DNA of 37,004 nt from a virus, in the IMG/VR virus record IMGVR_UViG_3300037502_002054, positions 1 to 37,004 of that record; one strand, given 5' to 3'. Positions within the stretch are counted from its first letter, which is position 1. Every line of letters begins with the position of its first letter. Both the position numbers and the translations under genes were made by a program. Shown here piece by piece: positions 22,913-31,026 of the stretch. The notes beneath the pieces were generated by a model. That model was not told the DNA's origin. It worked only from the letters and a program-made list of their open reading frames with translations, and searched no databases.

Positions 22913-23164
22913 TTATTGGTTAAAGGTTTCGTTGTACTGCTTTGCTTCATCTAGGTACGATACGATGTGTTTGGTGTCGTGGTGGTTTATTTCTCCCATC
23001 TCTCCAGCTTTAAGAACGTCTTCTTTTGTGTACCCCATCTGCTCCTTCTCCATTTCTTTGGCTTGTTTGATTATTTCTCTTAACAAAAAATAATCAGTAA
23101 TTCTTTTATGTAGAACTTGGTACTCTATAAACTCTACCGCCGTTTGTTGTTTGTTGTTGTTCAT
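22913..23164 (-). CDS. small conserved phage protein, 83 aa
   Basis: The sequence MNNNKQQTAVEFIEYQVLHK, then REIIKQAKEMEKEQMGYTKE, shows the QTAVExL...QAKEMEKEQ pattern that recurs in Bacteroidota phage and prophage small proteins. The whole chain is helical and charged. Function unknown. It is three bases upstream of the membrane-protein gene and 13 bases after gene 23178-23552. Finding this usually early type of gene within a late operon is mildly unusual. Confidence 0.65.
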   Translation of the reverse strand: MNNNKQQTAVEFIEYQVLHKRITDYFLLREIIKQAKEMEKEQMGYTKEDVLKAGEMGEINHHDTKHIVSYLDEAKQYNETFNQ

Positions 23165-23177
23165 GGTTTGTTGTTGT

Positions 23178-23552
23178 TTATTGTGGTTGAATCATTTGCG
23201 TAGAAGGTGCTGCCGTGTCGCTGCGCCAAAAGGTAAGAAGAAAGCCATCGTATGCCCCGTCAATTGGTACGAAGTTCGCCACATCATCACCGTCTGCCAC
23301 AACGAATAGCGTATATGTTGTGGTGTTGTTGAAGAACAACGGGTTAACCGTCAAATCAATGGTAAGCATGCCACTAACGCTGCTCACTATATCATACTTT
23401 AACACCTTTTTTGAACCGTTATGAACGATAAATACGTCATAAGCGGTGCTTGGATTGGCAGTACCGATTTCAAGGTCGGCAGCCAATTGGCAGTTCGTAG
23501 GTGCAGACAACACCTTGGCTGGTGTTAAATCTTGGGGGCAGATAGGGTTCAT
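23178..23552 (-). CDS. hypothetical beta-rich protein, 124 aa
   Basis: I use ATG 23552 (MNPICPQDLTPAKVLSAPTN), which overlaps the stop of the spanin-like gene as ATGA; the longer open frame upstream reads poorly and lies inside that gene. The chain looks like a small beta sandwich (TAYDVFIVHNGSKKVLKYDI; TTYTLFVVADGDDVANFVPI). A virion or receptor-associated role is possible from its place between lysis and tail genes. The family is not recognised. Confidence 0.6.
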   Translation of the reverse strand: MNPICPQDLTPAKVLSAPTNCQLAADLEIGTANPSTAYDVFIVHNGSKKVLKYDIVSSVSGMLTIDLTVNPLFFNNTTTYTLFVVADGDDVANFVPIDGAYDGFLLTFWRSDTAAPSTQMIQPQ

Positions 23553-24127
23553 TGTGCTTTGCTGAATTTGTTCAAATATACAGAAGAATCGGCAAAACAT
23601 GGCGATGAAATTTTTACATAAGCATCTTTCTTGCCAAGTATCGCACTCCACAACTTGGCACCAAACCATTTGCCGGGCCTTTCCCAATAACCCACCACGT
23701 TCAATTCGTAGTCGGTTTGAATGGTCACAACTGCTGACTTTTCGGGATGCACGGTTGCGGCAAATTTCATGCACATGGTGTCAAGTTTGAATGATTGGAT
23801 TGGGCATGGCAATGTTTCGATGTGCCACCTATCAACCTCTACCTCAAAGCTATCAATCTTGGTGCGCCACTTTGTGCGATACACGAATTCAACCCTACCA
23901 CCTTTAATGTTCAGGCTGTCCAGTAGCCGCTTGTTTTCGGCTTGTAATTGCTGGTTAGTCAATGTCAATGTTCGGGCGGTTGCCGATGCTGTCTGCTGAA
24001 TTGCATCGTAATTGCTGGCATGCCGTTCGGCTTCGGCCTTATAGTTACATGACTGCTTACCCAAGATGAAAGCGGCAATCAGGGCAATGATGCCCCAATG
24101 CCGCAGAATAAACCCAGTCCAGTTCAT
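23549..24127 (-). CDS. membrane-anchored coiled-coil protein, spanin-like
   Basis: Residues 5-23 (GFILRHWGIIALIAAFILGK) form one N-terminal transmembrane anchor. A coiled-coil region to about residue 75 (TARTLTLTNQQLQAENKRLL) and a beta-rich periplasmic domain with several cysteines follow. The shape is that of an inner-membrane spanin or Rz-like factor, which disrupts the outer membrane at lysis. It overlaps the phosphoesterase gene by four bases and lies about 1.1 kb downstream of the amidase, which supports a lysis role. No o-spanin lipoprotein was found. Bacteroidota phages have similar uncharacterised proteins. Confidence 0.55.
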   Translation of the reverse strand: MNWTGFILRHWGIIALIAAFILGKQSCNYKAEAERHASNYDAIQQTASATARTLTLTNQQLQAENKRLLDSLNIKGGRVEFVYRTKWRTKIDSFEVEVDRWHIETLPCPIQSFKLDTMCMKFAATVHPEKSAVVTIQTDYELNVVGYWERPGKWFGAKLWSAILGKKDAYVKISSPCFADSSVYLNKFSKAQ

Positions 24128-25158
24128 CGTACCTTGCGATTGTCAATCCTAAAATTCTCAACGCTGAAGCTGCCGTCTTCTTCGATTTCGACAATGGCCG
24201 CACCGTGATTCCACTTGGTGAAAGCGAATGGCCGATATGCTGGGCGCAAATCGCAAAGGCAACCCGTAGAAAAGCAAGCAACTCCTTTGCCGTTTAGGTC
24301 GCTTTCGTGATGCTCAGATGTTTGATGGTTGTGGCCAGCCAAGGTCGAAGCCTTGCCACGTAAGAACAACCCACGTGCTGGGTTTACCGGGCTAAAGATG
24401 CTATCCCCAAATTCGTGGCCATGTATTACGTTTAGTTTGCCGAACTTGGCTACCTGTTTGCTGTCGATTAACTCAATTTCAAATTCATCCAAGCCAAGGG
24501 CTTTCTTTAATTGCAAGCCGTCAAGGCCGTGCAGTTCAGGTGCGTTCTGCAAGATGTAACGTTCCCACCTGTCCTCATGGTTGCCCAACTTGTAATATAC
24601 ATCAACGCCAAGGTTTGAAATGCCCTCAAAGAAGTTTCTTGCCATGCCGACCTCAACAACGGCAGAAGTAATGGCGGGATCCTTCTCCCAACGGCTAATC
24701 TTGGCGAAGTCGATTACATCACCATTCAGGTAAATCCCGTCAATGCCTGATTTGAAGCCGTAATCAATTGCCGTTTCTAATGCCTCCAAAGAATGGTAAG
24801 GTATGTGAATGTCGGATAAGACCAAAACCTTGCGGTGATGTTTTGGCAAATGCCAGTCGGGCTTGCTGGTAGTTTCGCCACGCTGAATGAAATTTGCCAT
24901 ATATTCGCTGGGCTTCATTTCATCTCTAATAAACTCAGGGCGAAGTGTGCCCGATTTTTTCGCCCACTGTCTATTAAAATCTCCTACAGTTCCAATGCGA
25001 TACCTAATCGCCCTCCTTACACCGTCAATTTCTTTGTCGTTTTGCTCAAACAAGCCCGGGTTTTCGGCCACGATTTTTCTTGCTAATGTTCGGGCAAAGA
25101 ATCCCGGTTGTTGTTCATTAAGGTAAGCCTCAATGATTTCAATCTTTTGTTTACTCAT
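24124..25158 (-). CDS. metallophosphoesterase with N-terminal helical domain
   Basis: The calcineurin-like set of metal ligands is complete and in order: VLVLSDIHIPYH, LNGDVIDF, LGNHEDRWE, VIHGHEFG and AGHNHQT. About 100 helical residues come first and may bind nucleic acid or be structural. Enzymes of this kind hydrolyse phosphodiesters or phosphomonoesters; the substrate is unknown. The longest open frame would start at a TTG (25182) inside the promoter -7 box, so ATG 25158 or 25167 is preferred. The promoter is flanked by an inverted repeat. The gene overlaps the spanin-like gene by four bases. Confidence 0.85.
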   Translation of the reverse strand: MSKQKIEIIEAYLNEQQPGFFARTLARKIVAENPGLFEQNDKEIDGVRRAIRYRIGTVGDFNRQWAKKSGTLRPEFIRDEMKPSEYMANFIQRGETTSKPDWHLPKHHRKVLVLSDIHIPYHSLEALETAIDYGFKSGIDGIYLNGDVIDFAKISRWEKDPAITSAVVEVGMARNFFEGISNLGVDVYYKLGNHEDRWERYILQNAPELHGLDGLQLKKALGLDEFEIELIDSKQVAKFGKLNVIHGHEFGDSIFSPVNPARGLFLRGKASTLAGHNHQTSEHHESDLNGKGVACFSTGCLCDLRPAYRPFAFTKWNHGAAIVEIEEDGSFSVENFRIDNRKVR

Positions 25159-25171
25159 GGTTTCCATTTTT

Positions 25172-25210
25172 GGTTTAGCCAAATGTAGTTAAAATACAAT
25201 AGGCTAAACC
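25172..25210 (-). promoter_or_regulatory. promoter enclosed in a 9-bp inverted repeat
   Basis: The minus-strand -7 box TACATTTG lies at 25180-25187. Perfect arms GGTTTAGCC (25172-25180) and GGCTAAACC (25202-25210) bracket it with a 21-bp spacer. This could be an operator over the phosphoesterase promoter, or a hairpin after the amidase gene; a T run follows on the plus strand only. Confidence 0.55.
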
Positions 25211-25214
25211 TTTT

Positions 25215-25634
25215 TTAAGATTTCTTAACGGTTGCCCACCATTTACGTGCATCGAAACAAGGGCAGGCTTTGGCAACATTCGGGAAGTCCCGATGGCCCA
25301 ATACCTCAGCATTGGGGAATTGTTTCGCAAGTTTGTTCACAAGTTCGGCCATTGCCTTGCGCTGTTCTTTCGTGCGGTTGTCCTTCGGCTTGCCATTCTC
25401 ATCAATGCCACCAATGTAACTGATGTTGATGCTATCATGGTTGTGCCCTTTCACCCCGTTGCTGGGTTTGGTGATTGGCCAGTTCTCAACTATTTTGCCG
25501 TCCCGTTCAATGATAAAATGATAGCCCGGCGAACGCCAGTTTAACACCTTTTTGTGGTAGCGGTTGATACTATCTGCCGTTGCCGTTACTGCGCTGGCGG
25601 TCGTGTGTAAAACAATGTGGTTAATTGGTCGCAT
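25215..25634 (-). CDS. endolysin, N-acetylmuramoyl-L-alanine amidase
   Basis: The 139-aa protein is a single amidase_2/PGRP domain of T7-lysozyme type. Zinc ligands are apparent as H10 (NHIVLHTT), H114 (GHRDF) and C124 (ACPCFD). The INISYIGGIDENG element resembles the family IGGID motif. It cleaves the bond between lactoyl-muramate and L-alanine in peptidoglycan. I start at ATG 25634 (MRPINHIVLH) because the longer frame would need a TTG. No signal peptide is present, so release depends on the holin, which is encoded far away at 1442-1864. It overlaps the preceding gene by 14 bases. Confidence 0.92.
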   Translation of the reverse strand: MRPINHIVLHTTASAVTATADSINRYHKKVLNWRSPGYHFIIERDGKIVENWPITKPSNGVKGHNHDSINISYIGGIDENGKPKDNRTKEQRKAMAELVNKLAKQFPNAEVLGHRDFPNVAKACPCFDARKWWATVKKS

Positions 25635-25893
25635 CTTCAAATGAGTTTACTGGTGTAGGGGCAACCCAAGGTATCAACGGCAAGTCCTTTACCCAAGCAA
25701 ATTCTTCGTTCACCGTTTGGTCGATTTCTTCAATCGAAATCACCCAGTTTGGGGGTTCGTTGCCGTCTTGGATTGGGTTAAAATAACTGTCGGGTGCGTA
25801 CAACTGCCCGACAAGTTTGTCCTTTTGTTCGATTGTCAGCAAGCCTACGAATTCGGTTTCTTGCCCTAATGGTATTTCGCTTCTTGTTATCAT
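25621..25893 (-). CDS. small hypothetical protein before endolysin, 90 aa
   Basis: The acidic protein (MITRSEIPLGQETEFVGLLT ... EEFAWVKDLPLIPWV) has a Trp/Pro-rich second half and no membrane segment. It overlaps both neighbours: four bases with the receptor-binding candidate and 14 bases with the amidase. Position suggests a small tail-fibre accessory or chaperone. No family is recognised. Confidence 0.6.
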   Translation of the reverse strand: MITRSEIPLGQETEFVGLLTIEQKDKLVGQLYAPDSYFNPIQDGNEPPNWVISIEEIDQTVNEEFAWVKDLPLIPWVAPTPVNSFEDATN

Positions 25894-26690
25894 ACTTGGC
25901 GGCCTAATGTTGTTTGAAAAGCCTGTACGGCGGTGTAGAAGTTGAAGGCTTCGGTGTCAGTTAATCCATCACCTATTGATGCAAATGCAACTTCTTTGCT
26001 TGAAAAATATACCGGGTTTTGATTCACGTTTGATGCACCAATAAATATTGGAATGTTTATGCCTGACATTGAACCGCCATTATTGGTGTTCGTAGTTCCA
26101 ATTTGCAAATTATTTTTAAATGCTTTGTGAATTATTGCGCTTGTTCTTGTTGAAACATAAAATCCTCTTGAATCAAAGTTTGCAGCCTGAACCCTTGCTG
26201 TAACCCAGTTTAAATAATTGTCGCTTGAAAAATTGTTTAAAAATCTTGCATACATTGCAAATCTATCCGGTGTAACAATACCAATTTCAACTTGCGAGCC
26301 ATTCACATCTGTTCTTGAATAATAAGACATGTGAGTGTCATTTTCTGTTAAAACAGGATTTGGCGATAAGAATGTTATTGCGTACGCATTTGTGCCGTTT
26401 GGCAATGCGCCTGTTGCTGAGTGCGTCCACCCGCCTGAAAAAACTAACCTAAATGCTGCGTTTGTGTTCGCAGGGTTTATAAGGTTAAATTTATGCGTGG
26501 TGGCTGTGCCGCCAACAAAAGGGTAAATAGCCTTCATTTTCCCCCAAATGCCATAATTAACCAAATCCGAATATAATGTGTTGATGGCAGATGTTATTGT
26601 CGCATCGGTAATTCCCGTAGCTATAAGAAATGCTTGTGGTGGCGTAATGGGTATTTCCCCAGCCATCATTTGTAACCTCAACCGCCTCAT
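25890..26690 (-). CDS. putative receptor-binding / LamG-like tail protein
   Basis: ATG 26690 overlaps the preceding stop as TAATG, so I use it rather than the longer frame; the product (MRRLRLQMMAGEIPITPPQA) is 266 aa. The region GWTHSATGALPNGTNAYAIT followed by TENDTHMSYYSRTDVNGSQV looks like the concanavalin-like adhesive domain common in Bacteroidota phage tail proteins. The chain is beta-rich throughout. With the fibre-like gene upstream it probably forms the host-recognition device. Enzymatic residues were not seen. Confidence 0.6.
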   Translation of the reverse strand: MRRLRLQMMAGEIPITPPQAFLIATGITDATITSAINTLYSDLVNYGIWGKMKAIYPFVGGTATTHKFNLINPANTNAAFRLVFSGGWTHSATGALPNGTNAYAITFLSPNPVLTENDTHMSYYSRTDVNGSQVEIGIVTPDRFAMYARFLNNFSSDNYLNWVTARVQAANFDSRGFYVSTRTSAIIHKAFKNNLQIGTTNTNNGGSMSGINIPIFIGASNVNQNPVYFSSKEVAFASIGDGLTDTEAFNFYTAVQAFQTTLGRQV

Positions 26691-27607
26691 TAAACCGCTG
26701 GTGTTATGATGTACCCAACATTTGTTCCCCCCATCCAAAAGAACACAATCAGGTTCACTTTGGTAAGGTCGTAGTTAATCGGCCCGAACTTTACCGCTGT
26801 GCCGCCCGTTACCACAATCACAGGTGCAACCGTATCATCGTGGTAAACGATTTGGTCGATACCCCGTACAGCATTGGTCAGGCTAACCGCTATGTTGCCC
26901 GTTGCTGGTGCGGCATAAGTCCCGTATTCTTTTGGGGTGTCAAGCGTTATTGATGTGCCCGTAGTAGTGGCAACCGTGTTCTGTTTGCCAGCTAATGCAG
27001 TATCCACGTAACCTTTATTCGCCGCATCACTTGAAGCCGATGGGCTTGAAAGAACCGTAATCGGGTTGTTGCCCATGTTTATTGGGCCAGTCATTGTACC
27101 GCCAGACAAACTTAATTTGGCAGCAAGGCCAGTATCAACGTAGCCCTTGGTAGCCGCATCAGTGTTGTTGGTAGGTGTGCCAAGATTCTCAACCATTTGG
27201 CCGCCCATATCAATATCACCCGACATCGTGCCGCCTGAAGTATCTAACTTGCCGCCCAAGGCATTATCCACATAGTCCTTTGTAGCCGCATCGTCAGGCG
27301 CAGAAGGTGCAGCAAGGTTTTGAAGTTCGTTGCCGCCCATATCTAAGTCCCCCGTCATCGTGTCCCCTGACTTCTGCACAGCCGTACCCACTTGGCTTAA
27401 TGCATTGTTTGCCGTTGCAAGGGCATTGTTTGCGTTCGTGTCGGCAGATGCCGCCGTGCTTGCTGCGCTGTTTGCTACCGCCAAGGTCGAAGCCATTAGC
27501 AATTGCTTGGTCGTTTTCTTTGATACCCCAGCCTGCACAACGTACAGCAGGTCTGCATCGTTGCTGGTAGTCGCAGCGGTTAGTTGTGTAACTTTTTGAT
27601 TCGCCAT
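26690..27607 (-). CDS. tail-fibre-like protein with three repeats
   Basis: The 305-aa protein starts MANQKVTQLTAATTSNDADL, a common fibre N-terminus. An Ala/Asn-rich coiled region (residues 40-78) follows. Then come three repeats of about 43 residues at roughly 80-121, 123-164 and 168-209, each of the form SGGTMTGxIxMGGNxIxNL then DAATKGYVD. Such repeats occur in trimeric fibres and bind other fibre parts or sugars. The C-terminus is beta-rich. It overlaps the gene before and after it by one base. Confidence 0.8.
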   Translation of the reverse strand: MANQKVTQLTAATTSNDADLLYVVQAGVSKKTTKQLLMASTLAVANSAASTAASADTNANNALATANNALSQVGTAVQKSGDTMTGDLDMGGNELQNLAAPSAPDDAATKDYVDNALGGKLDTSGGTMSGDIDMGGQMVENLGTPTNNTDAATKGYVDTGLAAKLSLSGGTMTGPINMGNNPITVLSSPSASSDAANKGYVDTALAGKQNTVATTTGTSITLDTPKEYGTYAAPATGNIAVSLTNAVRGIDQIVYHDDTVAPVIVVTGGTAVKFGPINYDLTKVNLIVFFWMGGTNVGYIITPAV

Positions 27608-28254
27608 TAGATTTCGATAAAGTCGTTTGTTTCAGTTAAAATAAAATCACCGCTTTCAAGCAGCAGAAGGTCGGCAATGCCGGGACAAGATGCGCCCACG
27701 ATGCAATTCAAATCGCCCGTAATGGTTAAATCCACCTCCAACATAGCGGCCGCCATATCCAGCGGCAACCGAAGGTCGATGTTGTCAAATACCCCCTCCA
27801 GCGTTTCTGCCCCGTACTGCCGATTGGTGACAACAGTTTTGATTCTGTCAAGGCCAAGGGTTGCCCGTAGGCTTGGGATATTGTCAACGGTAATGGCCTT
27901 TTGAAGGGCCAGCAATATGTACTGTTCAAGGTACTGGGTATCATTCTGCCAAGTGCTGCGTGTACCAATCCAATGAAACTTCAGGGGGATGGTAATCTGC
28001 ACCCGTTCTTTGTTTGCCCTGACACGATCCAGCAGTTCAATATCTTCTGCCCCGTTCTTCAACCAAAAAGACATGCCGGTCCGCCAGTCAAACCTTGTGA
28101 TGTAGTCAAGGTTGCCTTTGCCATCGTAAACAACTGGGAAAGTACGCAGGTTGCCGTCCTTGCCCGTTTCTTCAACAAGTTGGCAAAGCGGCCGTGCAAC
28201 TGCCGAAACATTGGGCAGCCGTGCGTTCAAATAAGATAGAATGTCGCTTATCAT
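27607..28254 (-). CDS. putative tail completion / connector protein, 215 aa
   Basis: The protein (MISDILSYLNARLPNVSAVA ... ETNDFIEI) has a mixed alpha/beta character with FDWRTGMSFWLKNGAEDIEL and HWIGTRSTWQNDTQYLEQYI. Its position next to a gp10-like protein and after the terminase suggests the head-tail connector or tail terminator. I cannot name a family. It overlaps the previous gene by four bases and the fibre gene by one. Confidence 0.55.
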   Translation of the reverse strand: MISDILSYLNARLPNVSAVARPLCQLVEETGKDGNLRTFPVVYDGKGNLDYITRFDWRTGMSFWLKNGAEDIELLDRVRANKERVQITIPLKFHWIGTRSTWQNDTQYLEQYILLALQKAITVDNIPSLRATLGLDRIKTVVTNRQYGAETLEGVFDNIDLRLPLDMAAAMLEVDLTITGDLNCIVGASCPGIADLLLLESGDFILTETNDFIEI

Positions 28255-28754
28255 TTAAACAAATCTACGACAATTTGTTCAGCCCTATCGGTGAATTCTT
28301 TGCGTTCAGCATCCGAAAACTTAAAAGCGTGACCATATTTGTCTAAAAGCGCATCAACTTTGCCCTTCGGGTTGCCAGCGTTGTAGGTCATCCCTGTCGC
28401 TATAACAAAGCCTGTGTCGCTAATTCGCAGTTCAGGGTTTACGATGGATTGCAGATACATTTGGCTAAATAGGCGAAACAACACCATCTTGCCCCTGCCC
28501 AATGCACGTTTGAATTCTTTGTAGCCACCTTCGTATGTGCCTGCTGCCGATGCTACGGGTGATTGGTTTCGGCTAATGCTTATTGGCTTGGTGCTGTACT
28601 CAGGCTTAATGGGGCCGCCCCCAGCGTCTAAACCTTCTTGAAATACCCGTTTAAACTGCTTACGGCCTATCTGCGAAGACAAGCCAACAAACCGCTTGCC
28701 GTTGATTGCCCGTTCTGCCTTGTTCAGTTTGGCTATGTAATCTTTCGTAGTCAT
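28251..28754 (-). CDS. virion morphogenesis / HK97 gp10-like protein
   Basis: The 167-aa basic protein has two helices at the start (YIAKLNKAERAINGKRFVGL), a Gly/Ser-rich region and AAGTYEGGYKEFKRALGRGK, followed by beta strands and a final helix. The profile is like phage tail-completion proteins that join head and tail. It overlaps the neighbouring gene on each side by four bases. The family call is tentative and based on profile and place. Confidence 0.5.
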   Translation of the reverse strand: MTTKDYIAKLNKAERAINGKRFVGLSSQIGRKQFKRVFQEGLDAGGGPIKPEYSTKPISISRNQSPVASAAGTYEGGYKEFKRALGRGKMVLFRLFSQMYLQSIVNPELRISDTGFVIATGMTYNAGNPKGKVDALLDKYGHAFKFSDAERKEFTDRAEQIVVDLFK

Positions 28755-28978
28755 TTACCCGTGATGCGCTTGATTTCGGATTCGACTTCGCTTAAAAGTT
28801 CGTATCGGTAGTAGCTATCAACCCCGTCCACGTGCTTAACGCCGTACTTCAGCTTGTCGCTGCCGTCATAGCAAATGGTGACTACAATCGCCGGGCTTTC
28901 AGGGTCAATCTTAGCGAAGACAATATCGCCGGGCCATAGGTCGTTGACTTCAAGTAATTGGTTTACGTGGTCTTGCAT
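28751..28978 (-). CDS. small hypothetical protein, 75 aa
   Basis: ATG 28978 gives MQDHVNQLLEVNDLWPGDIV and lies two bases after the preceding stop; the longer frame would overlap that gene by 64 bases. WPGDIVFAKIDPESPAIVVT suggests a small beta barrel of the KOW or SH3 kind. Function is not known; it is in the connector-gene string after the terminase. Confidence 0.6.
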   Translation of the reverse strand: MQDHVNQLLEVNDLWPGDIVFAKIDPESPAIVVTICYDGSDKLKYGVKHVDGVDSYYRYELLSEVESEIKRITGK

Positions 28979-28980
28979 GG

Positions 28981-29253
28981 TTATAGTTTTATTTTGCCAA
29001 AGAATGGTTTGTCGCTTACCGACTTGTTGCCACGGCAAGACCAAAGTTCACGTGCCCAATAGTTCGCACTACCTTTGCCGCCACCTTCTATACCTTGTGA
29101 CCTTGCGCAGTAGCTATCCCCTGCTGACGTGCCGGGTTTAATTCGGTAGCCGCTTGCCCCGAAATGCACGGGCGGGTTATCGCCGCATTGCGCTTTGTAC
29201 TTTTTGCCCTTGCGGTCGGAGGGCCCGATGTTGCATCCTTTGTATTCTGCCAT
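28981..29253 (-). CDS. small phage protein with VHFGASGY motif, 90 aa
   Basis: The protein reads MAEYKGCNIGPSDRKGKKYK, then NPPVHFGASGYRIKPGTSAG. That resembles a family of short proteins in phages and large viruses with the motif KYxxxxGxxxVHFGxxGYxxY, often near structural genes. The DUF number is not certain. The C-terminal ANYWARELWSCRGNKSV is also like that family's R-rich end. It starts a group of connector genes downstream of terminase. Confidence 0.6.
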   Translation of the reverse strand: MAEYKGCNIGPSDRKGKKYKAQCGDNPPVHFGASGYRIKPGTSAGDSYCARSQGIEGGGKGSANYWARELWSCRGNKSVSDKPFFGKIKL

Positions 29254-29309
29254 AGCCTAAATTTATGCAATCGGTTTGAAAGTGATGGCTTTTTTACTTG
29301 ACACAACTT

Positions 29310-29353
29310 GTCATTAAAGGTGCAAACACCACTTGTTTCGCCCCTTAAATGAC
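29310..29353. other. long hairpin between terminase and next gene
   Basis: Read on the minus strand GTCATTTAAGG pairs with CCTTTAATGAC at 10 of 11 positions, with an inner AAACA/TGTTT stem. A second dyad TGACA-CAACT-TGTCA (29299-29313) adjoins it. There is no U tract immediately after, so it is not a standard terminator. Confidence 0.5.
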
Positions 29354-29356
29354 CAC

Positions 29357-30676
29357 TTACCTAAAAATAAACTGCTTGTTGTTGGCGTGCAAATCGTACC
29401 TTAAGCAGTCCAAGGCATCGGCACGTTTATCAACCTTCGCCCGGCTGCCTTTATCAACACCGCCATCAGGTAACGCTTTAACAAATTCGCAGTCCCTTAT
29501 CAAAACCTTGCACTTGGGGTTAATCAATATTTCATCATAGTTTGAAAAGATGCTATTGCATAACCGCCGTGATTCTTGGTGGGGTGGGTTTGACCGTGGC
29601 ACAAGTAGGTTGTTGGTGCTGATGCGCATCCTGTCTACAATCTCCGACCACATATTTTGCCCGACCTTGGCGATGACCGACTGCTGCCGTCCGCTGGCAT
29701 CACCCGTCACAAAGTACAACCTGTTCTGCACTTGTGCAGGTGTTCGCCTGAAGATTTCTTCAACCATTGCTTCAATGAACGTCTTGCCTTGGATATGGTC
29801 GGCGGTAAGCGTTATTTCATCGAAGTAGTGAATGAACTGTTTACCGTCTTGGTGTCTGCCACGATGCGCTAAGATAGCGGTGAATGGGTTGTTGTTGAAG
29901 TCGATGCTGACGTACACTGGCATGCTGGTGTCGTAGGTGGCCTTAGCCCCAACGTGCTTTTGCCTGTCAAATGAATAAAGCCAGTTCAGTCCCGACATCG
30001 TAACCCGATTCGCCAGCACTTCACGCTTAAAGGTCAGGCTGTCGTAGGTCTTTTCTAACTGTTCGATATAGCCTTCAGGCAGGTTCGCCCTGTTGTCGTA
30101 CGTTGTGCCGATCGTGTGAGCAATCTGCTTTTCGCCCCATATCAGTTCATCGATGTCGGGGTTGTCCATCGGTGGGGTCATTGTCCAAAGCGTTCTGGGA
30201 AACTTCGCACCTGACATACGTCCCATGACGATATTCAGGCTATCAATGGCCGCATCTTGCACCTCATCCCCCCAACACCAACCAAGTTCTATACCCCGTA
30301 TCATGGTTTCGATGCTGAACGTAATCACTTGCGCCCCGTTCATAAACGACCACACCCCGTTGTGCTTTTCAAACTTCGACTTATAACCGAAGTACCTTTC
30401 AGGGTCTTTATTGGCCACATAGTGTTCGCCTTTAAAAAGCCCGTATGCTTCAAGCACGCCAATGAATTCGGATAGCGTTGCCGTGTTTAACTGGCTAACC
30501 GTATTTGAAAAGATGCCGCCCTTTATTTCTGGCTGATGAATGATGTTGTGTAATGCCCAATGCGCCCCCGTTATGGTCTTGCCTGACCGAATGCCGCCGA
30601 CATAAGCATACAGCCGTTCGGTTTCGCTGGCGGTTAGTGTTTGGTGCTGCTTCGGGTTAAGGTTATACTTCTTCAT
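29357..30676 (-). CDS. terminase large subunit
   Basis: The 439-aa motor has an ATPase P-loop GGIRSGKT (residues 27-34) and Walker B with catalytic Glu in WCWGDEVQ (D137, E138). The C-terminal RNase-H-like nuclease shows acidic residues in VSIDFN (D259), VTGDASG (D326) and DKRADALD (D420/D423). It cuts concatemers and pumps DNA into the prohead through the portal. It overlaps the small subunit by 14 bases. Size is in the usual range. Confidence 0.95.
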   Translation of the reverse strand: MKKYNLNPKQHQTLTASETERLYAYVGGIRSGKTITGAHWALHNIIHQPEIKGGIFSNTVSQLNTATLSEFIGVLEAYGLFKGEHYVANKDPERYFGYKSKFEKHNGVWSFMNGAQVITFSIETMIRGIELGWCWGDEVQDAAIDSLNIVMGRMSGAKFPRTLWTMTPPMDNPDIDELIWGEKQIAHTIGTTYDNRANLPEGYIEQLEKTYDSLTFKREVLANRVTMSGLNWLYSFDRQKHVGAKATYDTSMPVYVSIDFNNNPFTAILAHRGRHQDGKQFIHYFDEITLTADHIQGKTFIEAMVEEIFRRTPAQVQNRLYFVTGDASGRQQSVIAKVGQNMWSEIVDRMRISTNNLLVPRSNPPHQESRRLCNSIFSNYDEILINPKCKVLIRDCEFVKALPDGGVDKGSRAKVDKRADALDCLRYDLHANNKQFIFR

Positions 30677-31025
30677 CGTTTTTCACGATGTTGAAGGTAA
30701 AGTTACTTGGCCACTTGACGTTCTCACGCTTTTCTTCGTGCTGCCTGTTATACCCCCGTGCCTTGCCTTTGCTGTTCAGGTAGAAGATTATGGCGGTTGT
30801 GTCCCCCTTGTTGATGCGGTCAATTAGCTTGTTTTCGACAAAGTCAAGTTGAATTTCGCTTATTTCGTTTACTTGCCGCTTGTATTCTTCATCGTTCTTC
30901 AACCAGTCATAGTGGCAATCCCTTGAAATATTGGCCGCCTTGCAAGCGGTTGTAACAATGCCAAGCGACTTTTCAAGGGCCTCCAGTAGCAGTTTTTTTC
31001 TATTGTCGGTTTTGTTGTTTGGCAT
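30663..31025 (-). CDS. terminase small subunit
   Basis: The 120-aa protein has an N-terminal HTH (LGIVTTACKAANISRDCHYD, then WLKNDEEYKRQV) of the type in phBC6A51-like small terminases. A helical oligomerisation part (LIDRINKGDTTAIIFYLNSK) and the GKARGYNRQ linker follow. It recognises packaging sites on phage DNA and loads the large subunit. It directly precedes and overlaps the large subunit gene, the standard order. Confidence 0.88.
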   Translation of the reverse strand: MPNNKTDNRKKLLLEALEKSLGIVTTACKAANISRDCHYDWLKNDEEYKRQVNEISEIQLDFVENKLIDRINKGDTTAIIFYLNSKGKARGYNRQHEEKRENVKWPSNFTFNIVKNDEEV

Positions 31026-31026
31026 G

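Noticed and set aside
25159-25182. TTG start giving eight extra residues to the phosphoesterase
   Set aside because: The TTG lies inside the promoter -7 box and two ATG codons follow at once.
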